This document shows positions 27,501-40,712 of a stretch of DNA of 64,000 nucleotides, piece by piece. Under the pieces are notes generated by a model. The model was not told the origin of the DNA. It worked only from the letters and a program-made list of their open reading frames with translations, and made no database searches. The position numbers were made by a program, and so were the translations under genes. The number at the start of each line of letters is the position of its first letter. The first letter of the stretch is position 1. The stretch is from Neurospora intermedia (Eukaryota > Ascomycota > Sordariomycetes > Sordariales > Sordariaceae), in the NCBI GenBank assembly GCA_037102815.1, contig BTPP01000011.1, positions 310,001 to 374,000 of the forward strand, given 5' to 3'.

Positions 27501-30500
27501 ATAGTAGCGGATAATATAATTTTAATATTATATTATTAACGCTACGGTAATTAATATAAATACGGACGCTACCGCCCGGCTTCTTTATTAAAAAAATAGG
27601 GGATATAGCCGCCGATTAAGACGGGCGGATAAAATTCTTTCTTAAATTATTATTAATCTATTTCTTAATAACGCTAACTTCAATTAAGGATATATAGTAT
27701 AGCCTTATATTAGGCGGGGTTATTCCTAATTAAAATTCGATTTTATAATTATAGGATCGGTTGGGCGGGACCTCTTCGGCTAGGGATAGGAAGAAGGCCG
27801 CTACTTTGTTAATATAACGTCGTCCCTCTATTTCCTTCAAAATAATAATAATTTTATCCCTTATTTTAATCGGATAGTCGGTTTTATTGAAAAATTTCCT
27901 TGCATCTTCGTTAGAAATTTTAATTAAATATACATACTAAATCGTCTCTTTATAAAGAGGTATATCCTAATTAAGTACGCCGGTTAAGTGGATTGCCTTA
28001 ATTAAAATTACTACTTCTCAAAATTCCTCAGATAAATAAACGCTAGCCAAATCGTTAATAAAAGGATAGAGCTAAGGAAGAAGACTTTCCTTATATTATT
28101 AACCGTTATTAGCTATAATATTTATAATTATTTCCTCAATTAAATCTATATCCCGGATTTCTACCGCGGTAACTAACTTTTCGAATTCAATATAATTCGT
28201 AATATACGGCTATAGCTATTAAAATTCGTAAACGAAGTTGAAAGTAGCTACATTAAATTCCCTAATATTATTTAATTTAATAAAAGAATTCGTATCGAAA
28301 TTACGGTAATAATTAGCGCAGGGGCGCTTTATACCTATAAAAACGCGTTAGCCGTTAAGGCGGATATAGAGTTCGTAGAGTATTAGGCTCTTAATTTTAA
28401 TTAGAAGAGTAACTATATTAATAATACCGACCTTAGATTCGGCCTTACTAATTATTAATATTTTAATAGGGGGCGAAATAGGTCGGTAGTTAATTTAAAT
28501 AGCGGGTAAAATCGCTACGAACTCTTTTACCCTAGAAAGTAATAGCGGCAATAGTAGCGATAATTCTATTTAAATAGAATTAGTAATTCTATTTTACAAT
28601 AGGAGCGCCGGTATTAATATATTTTTAATAAGGCTTACAATTTTATTCCTTAAAATTATTACTATTATTAGTACTAATATTTCCTTAATTATATTATATT
28701 TTAGTAAAGGTTAGAGAGTTAGAGTAACTTTACTATAGATAACTATAACCGAAATCCGGTTAATAAAGGTTTTTAGTACTTCTAACTAGTTTCTAAAGAA
28801 ATTAACGGACAAATAGCGTCCCTTATATACTAGGCTAGTAAAATATACTCTATACTAATTATAATTAATCTTTAGTTTATAATATTATATCTATAGGAAT
28901 CCCAAAATAATTAGGTAGTTCTTTAAAATATTATAAATTAAGAAGGTAATTATTTCGGTATAATACCCAACGCGGAGCTTAATTATTACCCCTTTAAAAA
29001 TAATACCTTTAATTACTCTATTAGTAAAAACGAACTTCTTTACTTAACGGAAACAGAAATAAGGGAGGTTATATTTAATAACGAAAGAGTAATTAATAAA
29101 AATAAATATAGAATAGTTAGAATTAATAAGAGTAATATAATAAATTTTATATAATTTAGTTATAACGTAAGAGGATAAGAGTATTAAATTTAGGGAAGTA
29201 GAATTATCTAATAATTATATTCTAACCTCTTTTAAATCCTCTAACTTTAAAAAGTTTAAAATTCGTCTCTATAATAACAATAGGAAAGGCCTCTATATAC
29301 GACTAAATATAGAGGTTAAGCGTTTTCCAACTCGTTATAATATTTATTACCGGCTATAACGGCGGTAATAATAGTAATTAGAATAGTAGTAGCGGCGGTA
29401 GTAAATATAGCTTCGGCAGCGTAAACTTCCTCTCTATTACAACAACCCTTACTTCTTCCTCTACCCTTATTCTTCTTTCCCTTATTATACTAAGGACCTT
29501 AAGAACTATAATTAACCGAAGCGAAATAATTGTAGGCGATATAACCGTTACTACTATAATAATAGTATTTACCCTCGTAGGTACGCTAGTTAAAAATATC
29601 TTTATAAATAAAAATAGCGAAGTCGACTATATTAAAGTCTATTTTATTACCACCCTAACTAATAGGAATATTATCGGCAGCGTATAAACTAGCGCCGCCT
29701 ATATTAATATTAATATTACTAAAATTTCTACCGGCGGGGGTACTATTACTAAAAATATAAATATTTATTTTATAGCGGTAATCAGCATCCTCTAAATTAC
29801 CGGCGATTATACAGCAAATTACAAACTATTTTTTAAAATCGTTAACCTTAGGAAGGTCGCAATATACGAAAGTATTATAGAGGCACTTATTAATTTTATT
29901 ACGTAGGTAATAGACCTTTATAAAATTATTGAAATTATAGAAATTTATTAAATTAGTAAATTCTAATTCAAATTCTATAAAAAACATATTCTTTATAAAG
30001 AACTCCTCGAAGCAACGATTAGTATCTATCTTCAAATTAACGTTCTAGAAACGGGTAATTAAATACTCTATAAATTCGGCGCCTATCTTCTAACGCTAGG
30101 AATCTATATTTCCTCTATTCTAAATAATATCTAAATTATTCTAAATACTAAATAAAATTTTAGGACCTAATAATATAATAGTACGGATAATCTTAACGTC
30201 CTCGTTAATATAAAAGAGAGGGTCGTACTTCTACTAAAATTAAATACAGAAACGCTATACTTTAAAAATTTCGTACCTATAAATAACACTAACATTCTCC
30301 TTACTAATAAAGATCGGCGGATTCTCTATAATCTATTTTAAGGATAATATTTTACTAGTACTAATACTAGTACCGAATATTTTAATAAAATTATTATATA
30401 AAGTCCTAACGTTAGTACTATAGGATTTAAATATAGTGTAATCTATAATAAAATTATTAAACTTCTTCTAGAGGGCGCTAAACTCAATTATTAAATTAAA

Positions 30501-31212
30501 ATAATTAAGGTTCTTCTAATCGAAATCGTTTTAAACCTTAATAACTACTATACAAACAATCTTCAATTCGTCCTTACTACGTTCAAAATCGACGGTAATA
30601 TTTTCGTATTAAGCGAAGTTATTATAATAAAAGCGACCAAGCGGAGTAATAATCGAACGGAAAGCAGGGTTCTAAATAATATTATTAACTACATCGAAAT
30701 AGGCGTAAGGAATAACCTTCTTCTCTTCATCGTTATTAATACCGATAAGAAGGTTATTAATTACTACCAACGGAAAGAGCTTAACAAATATTATTTAATA
30801 AACGGCGACGTCGGTAGTACTAATAATTTTGTTAAATACTTTGTAAATATCGTTTAAATTAAATAGTATACTTCTAAAAGGGGCACTAAGGTTAATAAGA
30901 TCGTTGGTACTACTAATAGGTAAAAAGGACGTACGGTCGCTACTCTCATTATTAAACATAAGAAAAATAGTTGCGCGAAGCGGTCTCTTATCCCTTAAAT
31001 AAAAAATGCCTACTTTTATTTATTAAATAAAGGGAGTAGAACTAAAACTGCGACTATTATAACTATAACTATTAGTCGGAGTTTTAAAGTATTAAATTTA
31101 ACGATTCGTTAACGAGGCAATTCCTATATGCGCGCGATAATACTAAAGATTAATTGCGCAATAAAAGAAAAGTTTTATACTATAAACGTAATAATTAAAA
31201 GGTGTAATTAAC

Positions 31213-31468
31213 TATTACGGGCAAAGGGTAAATAGTAGATATAATTATATATAATTATATAAAGGAGAAAGGAAGAGAAGTGCAGCCGAATGCCCGGAAG
31301 GCTAGCCTTATAAAGGCGACCGCCGGCGGGTCTAACCGACCCGCGGCAGGCAGCGTTCTAGCCAATCAGCTGCCGGCAATTCGCCGGCAGTAATGACAGC
31401 GTACAGTAGTCTTAGAAGCTGCTGTACGCTGGCACCAGGCACAAGGCACACAGGCTAACCCTGTGACA
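31213..31468 (-). repeat. LTR of the minus-oriented nested element (right, 5' copy)
   Basis: The best preserved LTR of the pair, with several perfect inverted repeats: GCGGGTC/GACCCGC around a 5-base loop (31,326-31,344), CTGCCGGC/GCCGGCAG around AATTC (about 31,370-31,390), and AGCGTACAG/CTGTACGCT around 15 bases (about 31,399-31,431). A TATA-like TTTATAAGG reads on the minus strand near 31,306-31,314. It ends in GTGACA directly before the CGCTA duplication. Confidence 0.9.
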
Positions 31469-33239
31469 CGCTAATAATAGAAGCCCTAGTATAACTAACA
31501 ACGGCTAGAGAATTTAAAGAACCCTTTAAACCCGAAAGAAAACCTAATAAAGTTAGAGCAATAATCAAAATTAAGGGAGGTCGTAGGGTTTAAACTATAG
31601 TAAGGCTAGAGCAAATCCAATATACCTATTTTTATTAGTTTAAACTAGCGAATCCGGATATAAGCCCTCTCAACCCCGAAAATTTTAAATTAATTAACGC
31701 CGAAACTTTTATAATAATTACAAGGATAAGGGGAATATATATTAATTCAATTACATAAATAGAATTCAAAGAACTCTAAAAAGAGAAATTACGTATTTTA
31801 ATACTAACCTTATTAAAAGATATATAGAAGGACATTATAATAAATAAAGGCAAATTATATAAAAAATATTTCGAAGATCCTAAAGTCTATAAAATAATCG
31901 ATATTTATAAAATAGAAACTATAGGATAGCAAACTTCAAACGCATCTTTCAAACTAAGAAAAACTACCCGGACTTTTATAAACCGAATTTACAATTTAGG
32001 GAAGGAGGTAGGCCTAATACTACTAACGGAAGTCGATCGTATTTACAATATTATAGAAGAGGACGTATAGAAATTTATAGAGAAATCTACTAGAATTAAA
32101 TATACCCCTAAGGAAATTAAAAAATAATTCCCGGACGAGTACAAAGACTTATTTAAAGTAGCGAATCCTATAAACGTAGAAGTACTACTAGAATACCGCT
32201 CTTATAACTATAAAATCGAATTAATACTAGGCAATAAACTACTGTACTTAAGAACGAGGCCTATATCGCTATAGGAACTCTAAATTATTAAACAATAACT
32301 AAATAATAACCTTATAAAAGGATTTATACGGCCTTCAATATCCGACGTAGCGTCCCTAGTATTACTAACACACAAACCCAACGGTAGTATAAAGATTTAT
32401 ATCGATTATAGGGGTATTAACAATATTTCCCTAAAAAATAAATACCTCCTACTACTAATCCGAGAAATTTTGGATATTATTTATAGAATAAAATAGTTTA
32501 TAAAGGTAAATATTATCGTAGCCTTCAATAAACTACGTATAGTAGAAGGTTATAAATAACTAATAGCGTTCATTATACGCTTTAAACTATACGAATTACT
32601 AATATACCCCTTTAAACTATTAGGAATACCGGCTTCTTTTTAAAACTTTATTAACAATATCCTCTACAATATCCTAAACGTTTATACTATAACGTACCTT
32701 AATAATATATTAATCTTCTTAAAAACATATAAGGAATACTTTAAATACATCTAAGAAATACTCCAACGGTTAATTAATATAGGATTATAGATTAATATCA
32801 ATAAATATAAATTTTATACCTAGAGAACAAAGTATTTTAATCTAATTATTACCTCTAAAGGTATTAAAATAGATCTAAATAAGGTAGAAGCAATTATTCG
32901 ATAGGAAGCGCCAACTTTAAAACGGTAATTACAATAATTTTTAGAGTTCGCCAACTTCTACCGACGCTTTATCGCGCAATTTTCCTCAATAACCAAGCCA
33001 CTCTATAAACTTATAAAGAAAGGCGCGGACTAACAGTGGGAGGATAGGTACGAGGTAGCGTTTACTTTATTAAAGAACGCTTTCACATTAGCCCCCGTAC
33101 TGAAGATCTACGACTAGGAGAAGCCTACAGTAGTAGAAGTTAACGCCTCTAATTGGTTATTAGGGGGGACCCTATTCCAAATGTACAACGACGGCTAGCT
33201 TTATCCAGTCGCTTACTTTTCAGTAAAGTACCTAGCAGC

Positions 33240-33531
33240 TGTCATGGGACTGGCGCCCGTTAAGGCATCTAGTTCTAACTGGCTAGACTTGAGTGCTAAG
33301 ACGGCAACCCGCATTGAGACTGCCTAAACGACCCGGGTACCGCACTATAACGCCCGAGCCTTCTAGAGTATTCTCTAACTACCTTAGGCTACTAGGCAGC
33401 TAGCGTACGGCTATTTAAACTCTAGTACTCGAACGACCTAGAGGGTAGTATTTTCTCCTTTCTTTCTTCGTAGAACTTTAATATACCTATATAAGGCTAG
33501 TACCTACGTATTACTCTACTATCCCCTTATA
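33240..33531 (+). repeat. Left LTR of the plus-oriented nested element
   Basis: Pairs with 40,421-40,712 over 292 bp. Its left, outer part retains CA/TG steps (TGTCATGGGACTGG start), and its right, inner part is more AT-shifted. Confidence 0.9.
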
Positions 33532-36500
33532 TTAGGTTCTACCTTCTTATTAATTAATTATTAGAAGGAAGGATTATTTATAATTAATAGCGCGGCGTAT
33601 ATTAGTATTAGAATAGTCTCTTTTTTTGTACTAAACGATAATAATAATACTAATACTAATATAGAAGCTTCTTATAATTTTCTAATAACCGGGAACGTTG
33701 GAGCCTCCTCTAATATTACCGGCTTATTTGGAATTTTATTCCGAGCTCTATAAGCGAGCCCCAAATTGAAAGGGAAGGTTAAATTTATAATCCCTTTCTC
33801 TATTTACTCCTAATTTACTTTTAAATTTAAATTTATATATTTTACTAAGTAGGATTTTTCTAATAATACTAGTAAGGATAAAGGGAAGTTTAAAATTAAT
33901 AGTAGCGCTAATAAAGAATTTAATAGTAATTTTAGTAGACTATACTAACGGAAGTTATTCGAATTCCTTAAATAGAATAGTAAACTTACTACCTTTCTCT
34001 TTTATTATAATAAATTAATTAAAATATATAATACCGATTTTAAAGCCGGCCTACGTACCAATCCTAATATTATATAAATTGAAATATTTAATACTTTACC
34101 GATCGATAAATAATAGAAATTAGAGGGTTATTAGACCGTCCGTACCTTCTCTAATAATAAAGACCCGACCGAACTATTTAAATAGATCCAATAAATCTTT
34201 AATACCTACTATACTTAAAATTACGCCCTCGATAACCTTATTAAAATAAAGTAGAAGGATAGCGAATTGTTCTCTAAATTCTTTATTAATTTTAATAATA
34301 AATTTTTGAAGGCTAATAATTATAATTAAAATAGCTGCGTTAAATTAGGATTCCTCCGTTGTATTATTAATAAGAAGTTTAATAATTACCTCTTTACTAT
34401 TAAATTCTCTAACAATTATTTTACTTATATAGAATAATTCTAAAATATTATTTATAAGTACGAAAAAATTATAAAGTTCCGGGCCTTCTACTAGAGCTAT
34501 TTACGGAACGGTAATTGAAATAACTAACGATTTGGAGTATACGTCCCTATTACTACCGGTTCGGATCGTTCTAACTACTAATATTAGACCCGAAGTTCCT
34601 CCGCCCTATCTTTTAGGATTTAATATAATATTAATAGTAATATCCTTATAGGTACGATTAATATTTATAGCGCTTGAAGTAAGGGTTCCTCCGCTCCGTA
34701 AAAGGAATAGGCTAAATAAATATCTTAAAAAGAAAGGGAAAAGCGCCGTACTAAAGGACGGTATATTCGTTATAGTACTATTAGCTACGTTATTACTAAG
34801 TACTTATACTTTTCGGTTATAAACTTTTAAAGTAAGGGAATATGTATTTAAATTATTTAAATAACCCTATTACTTAATGAAGAGTTTTAAATAACCGAAC
34901 TTTTAAATTTTGAATTAAATTAAGGAAAAGAGTAGCTCTAATATAAAATCGGGTATTAGAACCTACCCCCGAAGTATTAAATAAAGTAGAAGAGTTCAAA
35001 CCCTAAATAGAAATAAGATTAACCTTAATACTAATCGTTATTAACTCTACTAATTTATTCTATACTTTTATTAATAAAGGTTATTAGTACTATATTATTA
35101 TTAGTAAAAATATTATTTAGGATCTCTAAATTTCCATTGTTCTAATCCCGGTTTAGTAAATCCGAGGTACTATAATAATTATAGAGGGTATTTCTATCCA
35201 AAGTATTGTATATTTCTTTATAGAGCTTTAAAACTATATTTTACTAATTTATATATATATAGTACTAGAGTTCGAATACCCCGTTATTCTCGGAAAACTA
35301 TAGTTAATAACCAATTAAACTTATTTAATTCCCTACGAGAAGCGGCTTTAGTACAGTATTACCCAATCCTAAATAAATTATATTAACGATTCTAAGCTTA
35401 AGACTCTATTCCTTAAGGAATTTTAAGGAGTAATATATATTTTTATTACTACCTTTATCGGCTATATCCGCTATATAAATAAAATAGAAGGCCGGGCTAT
35501 TATAGAAGCTTCTATATTCGCCGTCCGGCTAAAGGATATTAAGAAAGTTCTAATACTTAAAAGAGTTTAATCCAACGAAGAGCTCTAGCAAATTATCCTT
35601 AAGGACTTCTAGGACTTTATTCTCCTTTTTAGGAAGTAGGAAGCCGATTGTTTTAACGAATATAAGTTTGGAGTTGATTTGAAAATCGAATTGAAAAAGG
35701 GGCCGGATAGTAGAGATTTCCCGCTTCCTTTCGGCTTACTATATAATATATTTCGAGAAGAATTCTTAATATTTAAAAAGACCCTTCGGGATTTAATAGA
35801 TAAAAGCTTTATCCGGGCTAGTAATTTAATTACTAGAGTACCCGTCCTCTTTATTCGAAAACCGGACGGAGGCTTTCGCTTTTATTATAACTACCAAACT
35901 TTCAATATAATTATTTAAATAAACTAATATCCTCTACCGCTTATTCGAAAGATATTCCGAATATTTAAAGGGATAAAGTAATTCTTTAAGGTAAATATAA
36001 TATAAACCTTCTATAAAATTCGGATAACGGAGGGAGAAGAGTATAAAATAGCATTCCGGACCTACTATAGCCTATTTGAATAATTAATAGTCCCCTTTAA
36101 ATTATATAGCGCTCTAACTACCTTCTAATAATATATTAATTAAATATTATAGGAATTTTTTAATAACTTTCATTCGGCGTATATAAATAATATATTTATC
36201 TTTATAAATAGGTTTTAAGAAGACTATATATAAAAGGTCCGTATAATATTTGAACGCCTCTAAAATATTAGGTTTTATTTAAACCTAAATAAATACGAAT
36301 TCGCTATTAAGAAAGTTAAATATTTAGGGTTTATTATTTACGCTAGTATAAGTATCTAAGCAAACCCTAAGAAAATTAAAGCTATTTTAAAATAGGCCGT
36401 TCCAATATTATAAAAGGGAGTTTAGAGTTTCTTAGGGTTTATAAATTACTATCGGATATTTATTTTAGAATTTACTATAGTAATTATACTACTTATAATA

Positions 36501-39500
36501 CTAATTAGTAAAGGGGTTCTATTTAAATAATTAATAACGTACGAAGAAGCCTTTTAATTATTTAAAACGCTATTTATTCGAATACTAATACTAATTAAGT
36601 AAAACCCTAAGCGCCCAACCTTCCTTAAAATTAATTATAGCAGTTTCGTATTCGGAAGCTATTTTACCTAGGAAGTAAATAATTAGCAATACATAATAAT
36701 ATTCTACTCAAGAAAACTAAAGCTAATTAAACGTAACTACTTTATTTATAATAAAAAAATACTAACGATTATTAATTATTTATAAAAATAGTAAACCGAA
36801 TTCCGCAATTATAATAATTTTATTATCCTAACGGACTACTATAATTTAGAATATTTTATAATCCGGTAGTATTTCTTTAAACGATAGGCCTATTAGGCTA
36901 AATACCTTTCTAAATTCTCCTTTAAATTCTAATACTAGCCGGATAAGGAAGTAATAATCCTAAATATATTATTATAGAAGGATTAAAATCGACCTACTAA
37001 AAATAATAGAGAAATTCGAAACCTCTAACTTATCCCCGAATCCGCTCTATATAATTATATCCGTATTTCGGCGATAAACCTTCGGGATTTTCGGGCGGCC
37101 CGGGGGAAGGGTATAAAAATTTTCGAAGATCAGGATTTATAATAGCTTTAAAATATTATAGTAGGAAGGGACGTTATATACCAATAAGCCTTTAAAGTAA
37201 TAAAAAACAATGTAAGAAGCTTACCCCCCTCTTTTAAATTTAAAGTATAAATTGCCGATTACTTTATTAATAACTTCGGGCGTTTAAAATACTAAGGAAG
37301 GCTCTAAATCCCTAAATACCTAGTAACTACCGAAGTAGAAACTATAAAATTATCCGACTTTAATTAGGAATTTAATACCCTCCGCACCCGCATTATCTAA
37401 ATTACGTACAACTCTTAAATATTCGGGTACCCTAGTAGGGAAGGTACTATTATAATTCTTATTTATTACTTCTATTAACTACTATTTAGAATTTATATAA
37501 GATAATTCCTATATAACTATTATATATATAGTTCTATTAAGTACTAGAGAACCTAAAGGAAGGGGTTATTCCAAGCGATGCTAGTACCAAACTAATTCTT
37601 TCGGGAAATTTAAATAAATTTTATTATAAATCTCCTATTAATTAGAGGGAATATTTACCTACTAATTATTAAGGACCGCCTTAGTAAGAATATTATACTA
37701 AAACTAATATTATTAATAAACGCCGAAGTATATACTAAAAGGTTTATAAATTATTTTATAAAATATTATAAGTAATTATAGTTTATAATTAGCAATAGGG
37801 GCTCCAATTAGACCGGGCGGTTCTAAAGTAAACTATACGAACTATTCGGAATTAAATAACTTTTCAATACCGCCTACTATCCTTAAACTAATAGTAGTTT
37901 AAAATAAATAAATTAGGAAGTATAAACCTTCTTAAGGGTATATATTAATTAAATATAAGACGACTAGTACGAATAGTACCCGCTAATATAATTCGCTATT
38001 AATAATCGTATTAATACTTTAATTAGTATATTTCCCTTCTTTACTATTTATAGATTTAACCTAGAATTAGTAGTTCTAATAATTCCCGAGACTATTAGAA
38101 ATTCCCAAACCTCTACCGACGTTCGGGCCCGGCAATTCGTTAAAAAGCTATTATAAATTACAGACTTATATTAAATTATAATAATTATAGTAATTTAAAA
38201 GTAAGAAAGATTTACTAATTACTTTCGTTAACCTATAGAAAGGTTCTAAGTAGGAAATAAAATATAATTTAATTTTAAAAACTATACTTCGTTGAAACTT
38301 AAGAAGAAGTTAAATTAATTATATATAAAACATACTATTTTAAAAGTATTTTTACTATTAGTAGTAGAATTTTTAAGGCTCCTAAATAACGTTTATAATA
38401 TCTTCTATATTAATTTACTCCAACGGGCTATTAGAAACCCCTTGCCCGGCCAAATCCTCGCTGATAAATAACTACTATTAGTAATTATAGATAAAGAAAA
38501 GGAATATTACGTAAAAGAGATCCTATATACTAGAAGAACCTTAAATAATAAAATAGTGTTAATAAAGTAGAAAGGTTATTATAAACCTTTATAGTACCCG
38601 CTTAAAGACTTCTAAAATACCGAAGCGTTCAAACTCTTTAAGAAATAATATAGGGACGTTCGAATTAATAATAGACTTATAGATTAATTTATAAAAGAGA
38701 AAATATTAAAGAAAATATTAGTAAAGTAAGAGAAATAAATAAAATTAGTACTTAAAGGTAAAAAGTACGGCCGCCTACTTAAACCGCCGCCGCTAATAGT
38801 TTATTATACTTAAGAGTTTTTAGTATTTAATACCGCCCTAATACTTAAAAATAATAATATTATAATTATATTACTACGGGGAGTCCGAATTCTTCTCTTC
38901 TTTTTCGGAAGAAAAGTAATTTCCTCTACCGAATCCGAAAATCGAACTACCCTCTTTAACCGCTACTTCTCCTCTAATATATCCCCCTCTTACTATACTA
39001 TTTCTATTAATCCCGCTAAATCCTCCTCTAATACCCGAATATTTACTACTTCCTCCTCTAATTTTACCTCCTCCTCTTCTAACTCCTTAATACCTACTAC
39101 TTCCTTTCTACTAAATAATAAATTTAAATGAATATATAATTCCTCTTCCCCCGGTAATACTTTATCCCCCTTTATTATCCTATACTATTCCTCTAATTTC
39201 TTTACCCAATTCTCTAACTCTATAACCGATTCACTAAAAGTAATACCTACTACCCTAACTACTATTCCTTCTTAAAAAGTCTAAATTATTTTAAATATCC
39301 GGGTATTAATCTTAATAATAAAGGTATTTAAATAAATAACGGCCGTAATAATAATATATTCGGTATTTTAAATAAATATTATAATAATATTTACCGAAAC
39401 CTTTAACCTAGCGAATAATAATAATTATAAGACTATTAAATTACTTTAATCCGTATAAAGAGTTTAATAATTCTCTTCCAAAGCCCCTAATCTTTTAAGT

Positions 39501-40420
39501 ACTTCAATTAAAATTAGGGCCGAAGACGAAAGAATATCTAGAACTGCAATTAAAAATACTATAATAATAAAAAAAGGGGCCGGTAATACTTTACTAATAG
39601 GGTAACCGAATATAAAGTAAATAATATTATTAAAATTTAAATTAATAGTTAAATTAGGGTAAAGGAATTCGAAAATACTTACGGAGTAATATAGCCTTCG
39701 GCTACTAATTAATTAAAATTACGGGCCGTAACTACTGTATACCGGAAGGATTAATAAAATAGAGCTTTACTATTTAAATAACCCTCCCCTAACTAAGAAG
39801 AATACTATTCCCAAATAGTAAAGGACTACCGCCGGTAAGTAATAGAATTCTTTAAATATATATAAAATATATAATAATCTTTACCCTTATTAAGTATATA
39901 AGCGTTAGAGTCTCCTAATATTATATATTAGGAATACTAATTGGTTATAGTACTTTTAATAAAGCCTTTAATAAATTTATAGTAATTGCTGCTACTACTA
40001 CCGCTACTACTAAGGGTTTAGAGTACTAGAGAAACCGGTATAATAAAATTGAAAATAAACGTTAGAATAATAATAGGCGTAAACTTAAGAGTAGGAGCGG
40101 GTATAAACGTAGGTACGGGGGCGGGCTCGGGTATAAGGACGGGTATAAACGTAAGAGTAGCTATAACCGGGCGATAACGAATTAGAATAATAGGCCGGAG
40201 CCCGAAAAGATCTTTATTAGAATAGGTATTATAATTAAAGGTTAGTAATAACTATCTAAGGATATTCTAAAGTAAAATTGAAAGTATATATATAATATAA
40301 TTATAATTATTTATTAAAGGAGTAAAAAAGAAAGTAAGAATTATAGAGGGGTAAAATAAAGGTAATATAAATATTAACTATAGCGCACAACTATAATTAA
40401 AGGGAGAAGGGGGGGGCTAA

Positions 40421-40712
40421 TATTATAGGACTGGCGCCCGTTAAAATATTTAGTTCTAATTAGCCAAATTTAAGTGCTAAGACGGCAACCCGCATTAAGA
40501 CTGCCCAAACAACCCGGGCACCGCACTACAGCGCCCGAGCCTTCTAAAGCATTCTCTAGCTACCTTAGGCTACTAAACAGCCAACGTACAGCCATTTAAA
40601 CTTTAACACTCGAGCGACCCGGAGGGTAGCGTTTTCTCCTTTCTTTCTTCGTAGAACCTTAATATACCCACATAAGGCCAGCACCTGCGTATCGCTCTAC
40701 TGTCCCCTTACA
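40421..40712 (+). repeat. Right LTR of the plus-oriented nested element
   Basis: Mirror image of the left copy in mutation load: the left, inner part is AT-shifted and the right, outer part is well preserved. Preceded by a polypurine tract at about 40,400-40,417 and followed by the GCAGC target duplication. Confidence 0.9.

Larger units (their letters stand above)
24281..31468 (-). mobile_element. Ty3/Gypsy LTR retrotransposon fossil nested in the outer element (minus orientation)
   Basis: LTRs of 256 bp each (24,281-24,536 and 31,213-31,468) are flanked by an identical CGCTA duplication (24,276-24,280 and 31,469-31,473). The element is 7,188 bp. Coding remains read on the minus strand: gag-like sequence at about 29,300-30,950 and reverse transcriptase around 27,000-27,700, where a motif of the KKPGG-R type seen in Gypsy RT is visible. 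This places the 5' LTR on the right. Broken many times. It inserted after the outer element and, by its different LTR, belongs to another family. Confidence 0.88.
33240..40712 (+). mobile_element. Ty3/Gypsy LTR retrotransposon fossil nested in the outer element (plus orientation)
   Basis: LTRs of 292 bp each (33,240-33,531 and 40,421-40,712) start with TGTCAT (left) or TATTAT (right), end in TTATA or TTACA, and are flanked by an identical GCAGC duplication (33,235-33,239 and 40,713-40,717). The element is 7,473 bp. A purine tract ending GGGGGGGGCTAA lies directly before the right LTR. Parts: gag-like region (about 33,850-34,850), reverse transcriptase (about 35,650-36,350, with a visible RKPDGG motif), RNase H (about 36,500-36,900) and integrase (about 37,200-38,200). 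Broken many times. The insertion falls in the RNase H part of the outer element's pol, so it is younger than its host element. Confidence 0.9.
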
